In this document: positions 1 to 12,500 of the stretch, piece by piece
Position numbering within the stretch: the first letter of the stretch is position 1
Layout of the letters: each line of letters starts with the position of its first letter
Source: Gavia stellata
Lineage: Eukaryota; Chordata; Aves; Gaviiformes; Gaviidae
Length of the DNA stretch: 64,000 bases
Direction: 5' to 3'
Assembly: GCF_030936135.1 (NCBI RefSeq)
Contig: NC_082594.1
Location: 21,619,553 to 21,683,552 of the forward strand
The notes under the pieces: model-generated
What the model saw: only the letters and a program-made list of their open reading frames with translations
The model's database searches: none
What the model was told of the DNA's origin: nothing
Program-made: the position numbers and the translations under genes

Positions 1-3000
1 GCACCTTATAAAGCTCTGGATCACACCCTTTTTAAACTAAACCAGACTGCAGCTCACTGGCCCCACATGAAACACCAAATCTATTTAAGTACCCTAAATC
101 TAAATCAAACTACAATGTAAATAAAACTCTGCCTTAATCCCATTCACAGTTACAATTTTTAGCTTCCATCTGTTTGCTGAGCTTACTTATGCTTTATATA
201 AACCTTGCTTTGTAATACCAAGTCATTCATCCAAGGAACACTCTTGCAGATAAAAGACATGTTCTAAGTAAGTCCAACGAGGTAATATCTTAGCAGTTAG
301 TATTTTCAAGAAGCACATTCCCAAAAAATTTATTTACTCTAATCTTTATCATCACCTTACACAATGGAAGTTATTAAGAAGTATAACACATCACCAAATC
401 AAAGCTGCATTTCTAATTTCTATATTAAAGTTAGGGATGTACAAAGTTATTGGTTTAATTAATGGACCCACTGGGTCATCACCTCTATCCTTGTCTGCTA
501 AAGACAATGTCAACATTCAAAACTAGTCTTAAATGTAAGTCCAGTTTTCGCTTCTACTAGTCTTTCTTGATAACTATTTTTTAAAATCACTTCTCTGATC
601 TTTACAAATCTTTCCCTAATTTTTAATCTGAATTAATAATCTGTTTATACTCAATGTTTTCAGACCAATACTGCCCTTCAGTACAAATAGCATTTCCCAC
701 AGTTTTTACCCTCCTAAATTGAGAGAAACTACATTCTCTCTCAGCCGTCATTATGTGAAAGCAAGATAAAGTCCAAAAGACTATCCATTGTAGCTTTTCT
801 CTGCACTTGCTTCAGTTTGAATTCACCTCAGACCAGAGACACAAAACCACGCCCAAGCATTGTAAGAGGTTTCACCAGTATCATTCTTAATCATTCTTAT
901 TGCTGTTAGACACACCTCTGATGCAATTCCAAATCACATTTCCCCCTTTCACAGACACATTAGCTATCTGCAGTTCTGCATTAACACATAAAAGTGTTCT
1001 TCTGTTCCTCCACCACTATTGAAATATCCATTTGATAGCATAAATTCTCTTTGTACTCTTTAAATACACGATCTACACTGTGTAGTTCTGAATTGCATTT
1101 TACTTCTAACATTGCAGTATCCAGTCATTCAGTCCTTATACAATACGCCAATCCTTGTTTTGTGCCATCACATTTCATTAGTAGAGTCTTTTTTTGTTGT
1201 TGTTTGAAAATCATTTTACAAAAGCCTAAAACAAGGCAGGTCCCAAAACAAGGCAGGTCCCAAAACAAGGCAGGTCCCAAAACAAGGCAGGTCCCAAAAC
1301 AAATGCCTGCAGAACTACGCTGATGTTCCCCTAGCCATTTATGCTTTCTCAGTGCTCCTTAGTAAAGTGACAGAATTCTTTTCATAACCATTAAAGAGAC
1401 TCCTGAAAAATTACATTATCAGAAAGTTAGAAAGGTAAAAGGTTGGGCAGTTATCTGGGATAAGTTAGTCCTCCTGTAAAACAAATGTATATATTCTCTA
1501 CTGCATGATAAACCAAAATGGAATACAAGCTAGGTTTTAAAAAAATCTTATACACACACATGCATTAAATAATCAATAAATGTATATAGTAAAATGACAG
1601 ATTAACTTAAAAAGAAGCACATCTTCAGTCAAAAACGTACAGTATTATCCAAGTTTTGGACCCACTAGCAGCAAAATGGATTCCTGAATATTTGGGAACA
1701 TTAATCAGAAAAGGGAGACAGGGGAGAGTAGGGAAGATGTCAAACACTCAGTGCCTCTCAACTAGAAAGTTAAATTTTCTGTTCTCATAGTAGCCTGTAG
1801 TTATCTTGTTTCCACACTTTGCCACCCTAGTGTCTCATGAGAGCAGACAACCCCTAACAGACATCCCTGGGATGAGCCATTTGATTGTCACACATTCCAA
1901 ACCCTAAAAAAAAAAGGTTTTTCTGCAAAAACAACACGACTGACCTCCAACACTGCTTTTGCAATGCCAGATCTGGAGTGAAATCCCCTGGGACGCATGA
2001 CTGCCTGGAGCTAAGGCAACGCTGAAACCACACACAGGGGCTCACAGAAAGTCTGAGCCTCAAAATTAGCCCCTTAAAGACTCTGACATACGGATGCATA
2101 CAATTCACCACAAGAGGAGAGCCCCACCAAAGCAGTTACTTTGGGCATATAAGTACTCCTGGAGGTCAAGATGAGCAAGGCCATACGAGTGGAACGGGTG
2201 GGGGAGAACAGTTAACCATCCCAAGGAGTATGCAGAGCTTATACTGAAAGAGCATATACAGTGTTCATTTGTTTTAACAACGTCCACTAGTGACATGCTT
2301 ACAAATAGCTCAGTCTATTTTAATTTTAAGTGGAAGACTTAAAAAAGAGGGCAAATTATCTGTTGATAAATACATAACTCTACCATGGACTCCGCTTTAT
2401 ATCATTAGCATAATATAAAAACAGTAGAACATTAAAAAACTCCTTCAGACAACGGTGCTACAATTCCATCTGTTTGGTTGTGTTTGGGTTTTTTTATAAG
2501 TAAATGTCTACTGCCAATGGGATTTCCAGCACACTATTATAGAAGAGGATATACCAAGCTGTCCGCAAGTAAGAAAAGTAGCATGCCAAGCAGCTTTAGC
2601 CAGAACATGTCTTTGCCCCATTTGCCACAACCACAGAAGGCCACAGCAGCCTGCGAGCTGTCAGCCAATACACTCATTGCCACTGCTTGAGAAGAGGGAC
2701 TAAATGAGAAAAGGCAATATTCCTTTTCTGTGTATCCACTAAACTGTGATTGCATATTCATTCATGTTCATTTACGTATGAGAAAAAAGCCTACCAGCTA
2801 ATCATGCTTGCAAATACAATACGTTTTTAATTTATCAACTTTGCTTTAATCAGAATCAACTAGAAAAGGCCTGGCTTTACAGATTTTCCATATTGCCAGT
2901 GTAAGCTCTTTGCAAAAACTGATTTACTAATTTTCCTTAATTCAATTTCCTAAATCATTTCCAACCCAGGATTCATTGTGCTTTTACACTAGGTACAAGT

Positions 3001-3389
3001 TTAGCTCAATTTATTTTCAGTCCTCCCACTATTCCATTATCACAAACTCCACATAAGGGAAACCTGCAAGAGTGGATACCACCACTAGAACAAAGATCAG
3101 CAGTACAGAAAGAAGAGATACCAATGCCTAATTCTTATTAGGAGAAACAGAATATTCAAGTGTTGTTTGGTTGGGTTTTAGATAATACCTGGGTATCTGA
3201 TATTGTATTTTCAAGTCAAAGATGTATAAGTATCAACATGACTCAACCATTTCTGGTTCATGCTCTTTTTTCTTGTTTAGTTTTGGGGGTTTTCTTTCCT
3301 TTTTTTTTTTAAATCTACTCCCTTCTTCTAGAAATTAGATATTTGACTAAAACAAACAAACAAAAAAATCACTATTCTAACTTTCTTAC
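1..3389 (-). other. MIPEP intron 13 (partial)
   Basis: AT-rich intronic sequence downstream of exon 13. I searched it for the next conserved MIPEP exon (the PTDFAEVPS region) and did not find it, so exon 14 should lie beyond the left edge. It contains a 17-bp tandem repeat at 1228-1302. Short ORFs around 1850-2760 lack recognisable domains and splice-site support. Confidence 0.75.
1228..1302. repeat. 17-bp tandem repeat, about 4.4 copies
   Basis: Four identical copies of a 17-base unit (aaaacaaggcaggtccc) start at 1228, 1245, 1262 and 1279, followed by a 7-base partial copy. Perfect identity suggests recent expansion and probable length polymorphism. Confidence 0.95.
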
Positions 3390-3594
3390 CAGTGACATGT
3401 TGGTACCGAGTTCTTCCCAGCATAGAATGCATAGCATGTCCCATTTCATGGAAGAGATTCTCCATCATGCCAGGACTTAGTAGGGTTGGTGCACTCCTTG
3501 TTGAATGGGGCAGGCTAAGCATAAGAACAACTACAGGCAGCTGGTACTCTCCATTTTCCCTTAGCCTGCCTCCACGAACTGTAAAGTGACAATC
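3390..3594 (-). CDS. MIPEP: MIPEP coding exon 13 (HEMGH zinc site)
   Basis: Encodes residues 441-508 from [11 protein letters not shown], including [20 protein letters not shown] and RTRYQHVT, plus one base of a Gly codon. HEMGH supplies two zinc-ligand His residues and the catalytic Glu of family M3. The donor is GTAAGA. The acceptor is weak: the AG follows TATCTTGAAA rather than a good pyrimidine tract. It is the only placement that keeps phase and matches the family. Confidence 0.94.
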
Positions 3595-6500
3595 CTTTTC
3601 AAGATAAAATGATGAAATTATGAAATTAAACTTACAATATTAAATCAAACCTAAACATATACTCAGTTACACAAGTTGAATTCAATGATCATTAACAGTG
3701 TTGTTCAATAGCAGCACGCTGTTTCTCCACCTTTATTATTTGCTTCATATTCATAAGGAAACTACCTTATTCTATAAATAAAAGACTGTGCTGCTTTTAG
3801 AAAATAAAATTTTTTGTTGTTGTTTTAGAATTATCAAAATGTCTCAATTTTTCTAAAAAAGATCACGAGCTCAAATAAATTTACTGATGTGGCAAATCCA
3901 TAATTTATAGATTAAGTTCTCTCCTCATTCTTCATCATTAACTTCTTTATAAAATATACTGCACAGTACTCCTAGTATATTGTGAAATATTAGCAAAACA
4001 GAGTAATATATTAAACTAATGTAGATTTAAAGTTTGCCCACTTAGCACCTCACTAAAAGTGGTAATTTGCAGATGTTTCTACAGGGTGAAGTGTCTATTG
4101 TACTGCATCGTATAGTTAATATACTGGCACTAGGCACCATGAGTGAGCCACAACAGTTGGAAGCATCTACAGTTTTAAGTAGAATTTTGAATAAAAATTA
4201 GTTGTCATTATGAGCTTTTACCTTTAGAGAGTATCAAAATTTCAGATTGTTTTTACTTGTAAACAGTAGGCCACAAAAGAAGTGTTTAAAAATCTACCAC
4301 TTCTCTAAAGAGTTCTGCGACATTTCATAGTGCCTGTCATTCTGTAGAACAAAGAGTCTGACTTCAGCCTATCAGGTGATGTTTTTTAAATGAAAGGTTA
4401 TTCACAACAATATTTTGCCTAAAACCACATTTGAAGTTACAGACTGTCCCTGTTGAAATTTAATTTATTTTAAATCGAGATAACTTTTACTAAACTTATA
4501 TTGAAAGCAAATGGCCCTAATGCTACAGTCATTACTCAAACAAAACCCATGCTGGAATCGGATCATAAATGTTACCTGATGTGGTTTATCAGGTCGCTGA
4601 AAGAAGTCACAATAGATGTATCCCAGCAAACCTTCAGTTTCATGAACAACAGCCTGAAGAAAAAAAAAGTATCATTTCCACAGTGAAAGCACTGATAAGA
4701 TGTGTAAATTGAAGACACATCTATTCTATCTATTCATGTATTCTAACCCAGAGAATTATAATCAATAAATGAAAAATAAACTGGGAATAATTAATGTAAA
4801 ACCTGTCAGCAATTTTAGCTGGAAAAAAATATATACAAGATTCAGAACTTGTCCCTCGAACTACAGCCATTTCTGCATTTCACTCAAAACTAACTAGTCA
4901 CAGATTAGTATTAAAAGTAACACTGTAGCCCCTAAATGATTTCTGAGAAGTCAACAGTAACAGAAGCTGATTTACCATGCAAATAAAAATACAAGGAGTA
5001 AGGAGTAATTATAAATTGACCCACAGGATATAAAGAACAGCAGCTCTGGCTGGAGGTGGAAGAACAGTGAAGAAGATCTGGCAGTGAATACATGGAGGGA
5101 AGACAACAGAGGAACCTGGGAACCTCATGAGTAAATTATAGCCCAAGTTTTTATTTCCACCCTCCCCTAAAAAGAGGGCAGAAAAATAAAGACGTAAAAA
5201 ACAATCTCAAAGTAAAGATGACATACAGACTAAAAAAATGAGGCAGACACATGACTGCTAGAACATGGACCTACAGCATTCTAGCCATCTACAAATTGAA
5301 ACTAAAAAACCTAGCAGGGCTCATTCAGAAGGATGGCTTGAAAGGTACAACAATAATCTCCGAACAGAGAAACTGCTTCCGATTCAGGCACCCTTCACAA
5401 AGAGACATATTAAAAAGGCCATAAAATACCAAGCATACAAAAGGCACTTAGAGTATAAAGCCCTTGAGATCTAACTTCAACTAAAATTAGACAACTAGTG
5501 TATGCTTTTGATAGATACCCAAGTAATTTGAAAACAAAATCTGATCCATGGCTCAGAGGAACACACTGTCTTGTCTAACTTCCCTTTATCATTTCAGATG
5601 CTGGGAACAAGAATACTTACCAACTTTCGAACATCTTCAGACCAAACCTCTCCTCTCTGTGTCTGTTCAGCATAAAGGGAGATACCTAGGAGCTGACTGA
5701 ACAAAGAGTTCAAACCTTCCATGCACGCGCCAAGGGAGAAAAATGGACAGTACAAGCTAGGATCAATGTTGTACCTAAGGAAATACAAAGAAACCCAAAC
5801 CAGTCAGTTGAGCTACAAAAACGACAGTCTTCACCTCCAAGTCATAGGATGTGACAATGTGACAAAATACACCAGAGAAGCCTCAAGACCCTTATTAAGC
5901 ATATTTGGCTTTATTTTTCAAGTAGTGAAACTAAGTCACAGACTAGTTATGGCACAGTGCTTCATAGTAACTCAATTTTTCTTACATTAAATTTGGATAC
6001 CAAATTCAGCAGATGTTGACTATGATTTTCAGAGATGTGGTGAACGCATAGCTCAAACAGACCATGGCAACACCATGGGTGGCCAGGCTGTGGCTTTTGA
6101 TCCACAAAAGGCCACCAACACTCAAGTGCCATTCCCATGCCAAGGCTGCACCGTGTGACTGATTAGAAAATGGAGCTGGCTTTGGCTGTGGTCTAAGCCA
6201 AATCCTCAGCAAGGGCAGGAAACCAACCAGTAAGCACTGCTGACTGCAGTCTTGTCTTTCACTGGAGCAATAGAAACACCAAGGAGCTCAGGCTCTGGGG
6301 ACTCTCTGAACCATACAGAAAGGATCGTACAGCTTTGAGCCACATGAAAATTTTAGTATGTATCATGGAATTCAAACATGGCCAAGCTTCCTGAGCCTAA
6401 CATCAAACAACTAAGTATGTTCAAGACACCGTAGCACAGAAGACACATGTGGGGAGGAAGACACCATGCATCTGCATGCACGCACATAAACTGAGAATGA

Positions 6501-9500
6501 ACAAAAAGCAATTATAGAAGTAGTTCAGAGACGTATGCAGCCTATACTTGGGCTCAAACCTCCTGAGACTCTGACTCTAAAAAGTAAACAAACAAGTGTA
6601 TCAAGCAAACAAATGCTTTGCAAGCTTATACCTTCCATAAACTGCTCAGGGCCACACAACTCTTTGGAGATGACAGCAAAATCAGAACTGGAACCTGCTT
6701 GTAGTGGTGTGTGCACCCCAAATGGCAAAAATGTTCTTGCTCCCTCATTTCACACACAAAGTCGAAGTTACTTATATGATTTTCTGGGATCTCAGAGTAA
6801 AGACTGTTTAGAGAATCACAGTCCCTCCCTTCTATCTTTTTTCTTCTTTCATGCTCTTGTGCTTTTGCTTCTTAATGAAATGGTAACTAGTCACTGAAAT
6901 TTACACACACATCAGCTAGACTCCAATAGCTGAACACCAAAGAGGAAAACCATGGTATTTTAAGGCCTATGATCAAAAGGCTTAGTTAGAGACCAGCTGT
7001 GAAAGAGTCAGCTAGTCTCTATCCACTTATCTACCCTTCCTTCCTTCCCACTCCCACAGACAAAAGACCTAAAAATGAAGTCCACTGGGGATACTGCATT
7101 TGCCAATATGCTGCTTACAACTGCAGCTACAACTCACTACCAGCTTCACTGCACTGTATTGCACAGCAGGGTGGGGTTACTTCTCTAAGCCACAGCACTC
7201 ATTCTTGAATATGTCACTGTATTTTGTTTTATTTTTCTAGTATCCTTTATATTACCTTTATCACATACCCTAGCAGCATTTTGCAACTACCATAGCAACA
7301 TCTGTCAAAAAAACAGGTATGCTCAGTTACAGGATTTTCCTTATTTTCACACTACAAATGCAAGAAGCTAAAGCCGATGTATTCCGTTCTATTTTTAATT
7401 ATACTAGAACATAGAAAATAAAGCAGATTTTGCTTTATGTCTTTGAAGACAATGTCTTCAAGATGTGTAGCAACACTTAAATTCACATTCCTCATGCTGC
7501 AATACACACATTTGCCTTCTTACTCAAAAAGAGTCTTTACACCAAAAGAACAAAAATAAGCATGATATAAATCACTTTAGATCAAGTTAGATAAAAAAAC
7601 TGGAAGCAAGTCTTTAAAAGAAAGTAGAAGAGATGAGTTAATCTCCATGTAATAAACCACAGAAATCTGGAGTACGAAGGACACTGCTTTATACCCGGAG
7701 CCCCCCAGAAGTACAGAATTACAGTGTATGTGTTGAATATCCTGAGATTTTTCCATCAGTAATTCCTAAGAACTGCGGCTCCTTCAACAGCGGCACTTTT
7801 TGGAAAGCTGTAATAGGTAAATCTCAGACATCTCCAGACTTTTATAGTATCACCCTGTGACCACCATCTGCTCAGATTGCTACCGTGAAAACTTAAACCC
7901 ACCACTAAGTGCCTCAGTCCTCCTGATTCCGCTCTGAAGCTTTCCCTGCATACAGATTGCAAGACCTGTTAAAATGATCCTTTTCTTTATTAAAATGAAA
8001 AAGAACACCTTTTAGCAGTGAGTCATAGCAACCTCTGTAATAGTTTAGGACTGTTTTTTGTCACATCACTTTAAAAATCTTATACCATCATCCTACATAC
8101 TAATATGAATACTAAGCTGAGTTGCCCATTTGTAATTCAAACAATTGCTTCTTTAACTAAGGACCGACCATAAATGAAAAGTTCACTATAAAAGTACTGT
8201 CTCAATAGAAGTTTACTATAATGTGAAGCAGGATTTCTCCACATACACCCCTCCAAGCTGGGAAACATGATTATCCTTATTTTTAAAATTACAACATTTA
8301 TTTCAAAATAAATTAAGTATGAAATAGTAGGTAATGATACTCTTTTTATACAGCTAAAAAATGACATGGAAAAAAAGACAAAGTTATACATCATTTTTAG
8401 TACTAATTCAGCTTTGAGTTGAGTAGTAACCTAGAGCTAGATCTCCTCAGAGCCAATTCAGACGAGCAGCATTTATTAGTTCTGGCTCTGCCCCAATCCT
8501 GCTCATCCCACCCCAGTTCTACAGAGCCACTCAAATTTACCTTACCTTGGTTTAGGTTCCAGAAAGGTTTATTAATCCAGGTGTAGCACAAAGCCAACCT
8601 ACAAAACTATCTCAGAAACAGGGGAGTAATACAGACACGCTCAAGTGGTTTTCATATGGAGGTTGCATGAGGACTTTTTGCAGACCTCATTTCAATCAGC
8701 CCTGCCAAAGCTATGCTGACCATATGCAAAGCCCATCTAGTACCTTCACATCCTCCTCCCCCCAGACATCCAGTATCATCCAAGGTTTCCCTGCCATTTC
8801 CTCTCTGTCAACTGAGAGAACAGAGCTGATTGTATGAGATACCTCAAGAAAGAACCCATATGATATAATACTACAAACACACACTTCAGTAAACAAAAAT
8901 TTAACTTCACCAACAGCTCACAGTCATAACAAACCATCAGATTTTCACACTTGCAGGAAATTAAAACATGTAACTCCTACCAGTGAGTTCAGCTGCAGGA
9001 AAAGAGAATATGAAAATGGTAAGAAAGTCAAGAACAGCACCCTTGAAAACACTTCATGAAATTAAGCCACATTTACACAGGAAGCAAGAAAAATCAAAAG
9101 AAGTGTGATATCAAGAGAGACCAGACTGTGCAAATATTTCTGAAGAGCAGAATTTTTTTCTGATGGACCAGGTAATCCTGGAAACCATTTCCAAGCCCGT
9201 GAAAGACAAGAAAGTCATCAGGCGTAGTCAGCACGGATTCACCGAGGACAAGTCATGCTTAACCAACTTGATAAACTTCTGTGATGAAACAACTGGCCTG
9301 GAGGATGAGGGGAGAGCCATGGATATTATCTACCTGGACTTCAGCAAGGCCTTTGACACTGTCTCCTTCAGAGAAGCGCTTCACAGAGAAGCTGTCGATG
9401 TATGGGCTGGATGAGCAGACAGGGAGGTGGATTAAAAACTGGCTGAATGGCAAGACCCAGAGGGAGGTGATCAGTGCCACAAAGTCTAGTTTGGAGGCCA

Positions 9501-12500
9501 GTGACTAGCAGTGTTCCCCAGGGGTCAATGATGGGTCCAGTCCTGTTTAACATCTTCATTAATGATCTGGATGATGGGGCAGAGTTCAATAAAGAGAAGT
9601 ACAAAGTCCTGCACCTGGGGAGGAACAACCCCAGGCACCAGTATATGCTGGGGGCCACCCAGCAAGAAAGTAGTTTGGACAAAAAGGACCTGGGTATCCT
9701 AGTGACACCAAGTTGAACATGAGCCAGCAGTGAGCCCTTGCTGCAAAGAAGGGGAATGGCATCCTGTGCTGCAGGCTGAGAAAGGCAATCCTTCCCCTCT
9801 ACTCAGCACTGGTGAGGCCACACCTGGAGTGCTGTGTCCAGTGCTGGGCTCCTCAGTACAAAGAGTGACATGGACATACTGGAGAGAATCCAACAAAGGG
9901 CCACAAAGATGATTGAGGGACTGCAGCATCTCTCCTGTGATGAAAGGCTGAGAGAGCTGGGACTGTTCAGCCTGGAGAAGAGAAGGTTCAGGGGGATCTT
10001 ATTAATGTGTATAAATACCTGGAAGAAGGGTGCAAAGAAGATGGAGCGAGGCTCTTGTCAGTGGTGCCCAGTGACAGGACCAGAGGCAATGGGTACAAAC
10101 TGTAAAACAGGAGGTTCCCTCTGAACATCAAGAAACACTCTTTCCTTGTGAGGGTGACTGAGCACTGGCACAGGTTGCCCAGGGAGGCTATGGAGTCTCC
10201 ATTCTTGGAGATAATCAAAAGCCACCTGGACACGGTCTTGGCCAACTGGCTACAGGTGGCCCTGTTTGAGCAAGGGGGTTGGACCAGATGACCTCCAGAG
10301 GTCCCTTCCAGCCTCAACTATTCTGTGATTCTGTGAAGACGTCATATGGAGCCTAGGACTAAGACCACACAGCTCCAATATGAGATAGATTTCAGCTTTA
10401 TCAGAGGAGAACAACGTTTCATGCTATCTGCAAAGGATTACCCCACTCAGTTGAAATACTGGATCAACGTGTTTGCTGGGGGGTGGAGGGGAAGAACTCT
10501 GAAGCTACTTTATATTTCACTTCATTTCTGTCGAAAACGCAGATACATACTAGCAGGAGAAAGCAGTGATACTTCTTCAGGGATAGAAGAGCTGACATTA
10601 ACATATTACAGGGAGAAGGTAAATGCATATTTCTTCCTCATTCTCAGCACTCCTTGAACATGTGCATTGTCCCCGTGAACTTACCCCATGATGAAAAGGA
10701 TGGGGAGAAGGCTTTCTGATAGGTATTTTGTAACACACTGTCACTATCCAAAGTGGGGGAAAAAAAAAAAACAGTCTGTAATAGTTTTGTCTTTTGGAAA
10801 AGCACAATACTTACCACCCACACATGAAAATAGCAGTAACAGACTATACAGGCCTAAGGCTGACTCCCCAAGGGAACTAGTCCCCTGCCCTGGCTAATGT
10901 TTGAAGATGTCACAATCTTGACATTTTCAGTACAATGAGGTCCTGATTAAACAACCACTTTAATAATAACTACACAAAGTTAATGTCAGTCACTTCTGGT
11001 AGAACAGATCATTGTCAGGATCAAACCTCTCCCACATTTAATGAAAGATGTGTGTTAATATTCCTCTTGCCAACGGAAAATTGCAAAAAAGTTTTGAAAA
11101 CCAACATTTTTTTATACAGAATGCTAAAAAAAAATGTTTCTAGTTCTGATCTCATTTATTTCTCCATTTCTGCCTTGCCTACTACACCAGTGTACAAACA
11201 AAGATCAAAGACAAAGATACTGAAAAATCCTCAAATAGCACTAGTGTCTTATGACACAAGACTGATATTTAAATTACTTTTGGACAATCCTGACAGCAGC
11301 CAGTGGTGATTGTTACACCTTAAGTTATCTGGCACCCATAGTTTGTTTGTTTGTTTGCTAGCCACTGCAATGTCATAGAAGTCACAAAGAAAGTGGTTAA
11401 AATATGATACTATAAAGCAATTATAATAATCAATAACAGTTCAAAATGAGTATGGGGTATTGAAAAAAAGCTACTGCTCCAGGAATTGGATAGTACATTC
11501 TCAAAAATCTTTCTCTAATACCAGTCTATACCCACTAAGCAGTAATCATGCCAGACACCAAAACACAGATTTAATTCACAAGTTTTTAATTTGGTCCTAC
11601 CTCATACAAGAACTCTCTTTTCACAAATCAAGGAAGACCAACTATCATTGAAGAAAGCCTAACCCCAAACTTGCACTGATTCCAGGAAAACTCTCTTTGA
11701 GCTTATTTAGGAATAGAAATTAGCCAAAACCTCAGCTATCTGAAGCTCATGTCCTATAACCAAAAACTCAGTTCCTGGAATTATTATTAATAGATGACCT
11801 TGCCTTTCAGTGGCAAGAGCAAGCACTCTTTTCTGAGCCCTCACCTTCATGACTGAATGCTACTCACTGCAGAATGAAAGGAGTGACGCTAGGTAAGACT
11901 AGAGAACAATGGAGAAAAGGGAAGAAATTAATTTAGAAGACTTGAATCTTTCCCAAAAAAAAGAATACCCAATGAGCAGAACAGGAAATCCTACAATCTC
12001 TACTAGATCTGTAAAACTGAAGTCTGGCTGGAGGGTGTGGGTGGAAAAGCATTTGGAAGAGTTTACAAACTACATACTCCCTTATTGAAGATTTTTGCTT
12101 AATTCCAGGCACTCAAACGGTAGCAGCCATTAGCAACTTCATTGTTTCCAGATGACAGTAAAAAAGCATCTGTTTGCTGATTACCCAAGCTCAGTTCTTC
12201 ACAGCTTCATCACCTCAGTGAAACTGCAAGAACACAACATTTCCCAGGCACAGTATTTCAGTGTTCAAATTCATGCTAATCTAAAACACCATAGCACAAC
12301 TTCTCGGCAGCAATGGGGACTGTGATTGTGACAGCAAGCCAAACTTCTCTTCCTTCAGCCCTTTGAATGAAATTTCTAATGCTGTTCAAGGGTCTCGGGT
12401 TGTATCTTCAAAACACTTTCTGACCCGGGCCAGATTATCTACAAGACCACATAAAACTCCAAGATGAAGACTTCTATCAATACACTCCTTTAGCACTTTA

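Noticed and set aside
1854-2761. Cluster of minus-strand frames that might be a processed pseudogene or the next MIPEP exon
   Set aside because: No match to the expected MIPEP exon 14 peptide, no flanking splice sites, and no recognised parent gene.
6535-6897. 120-codon plus-strand open frame in MIPEP intron 10
   Set aside because: No recognisable domain, splice context or promoter; consistent with chance.
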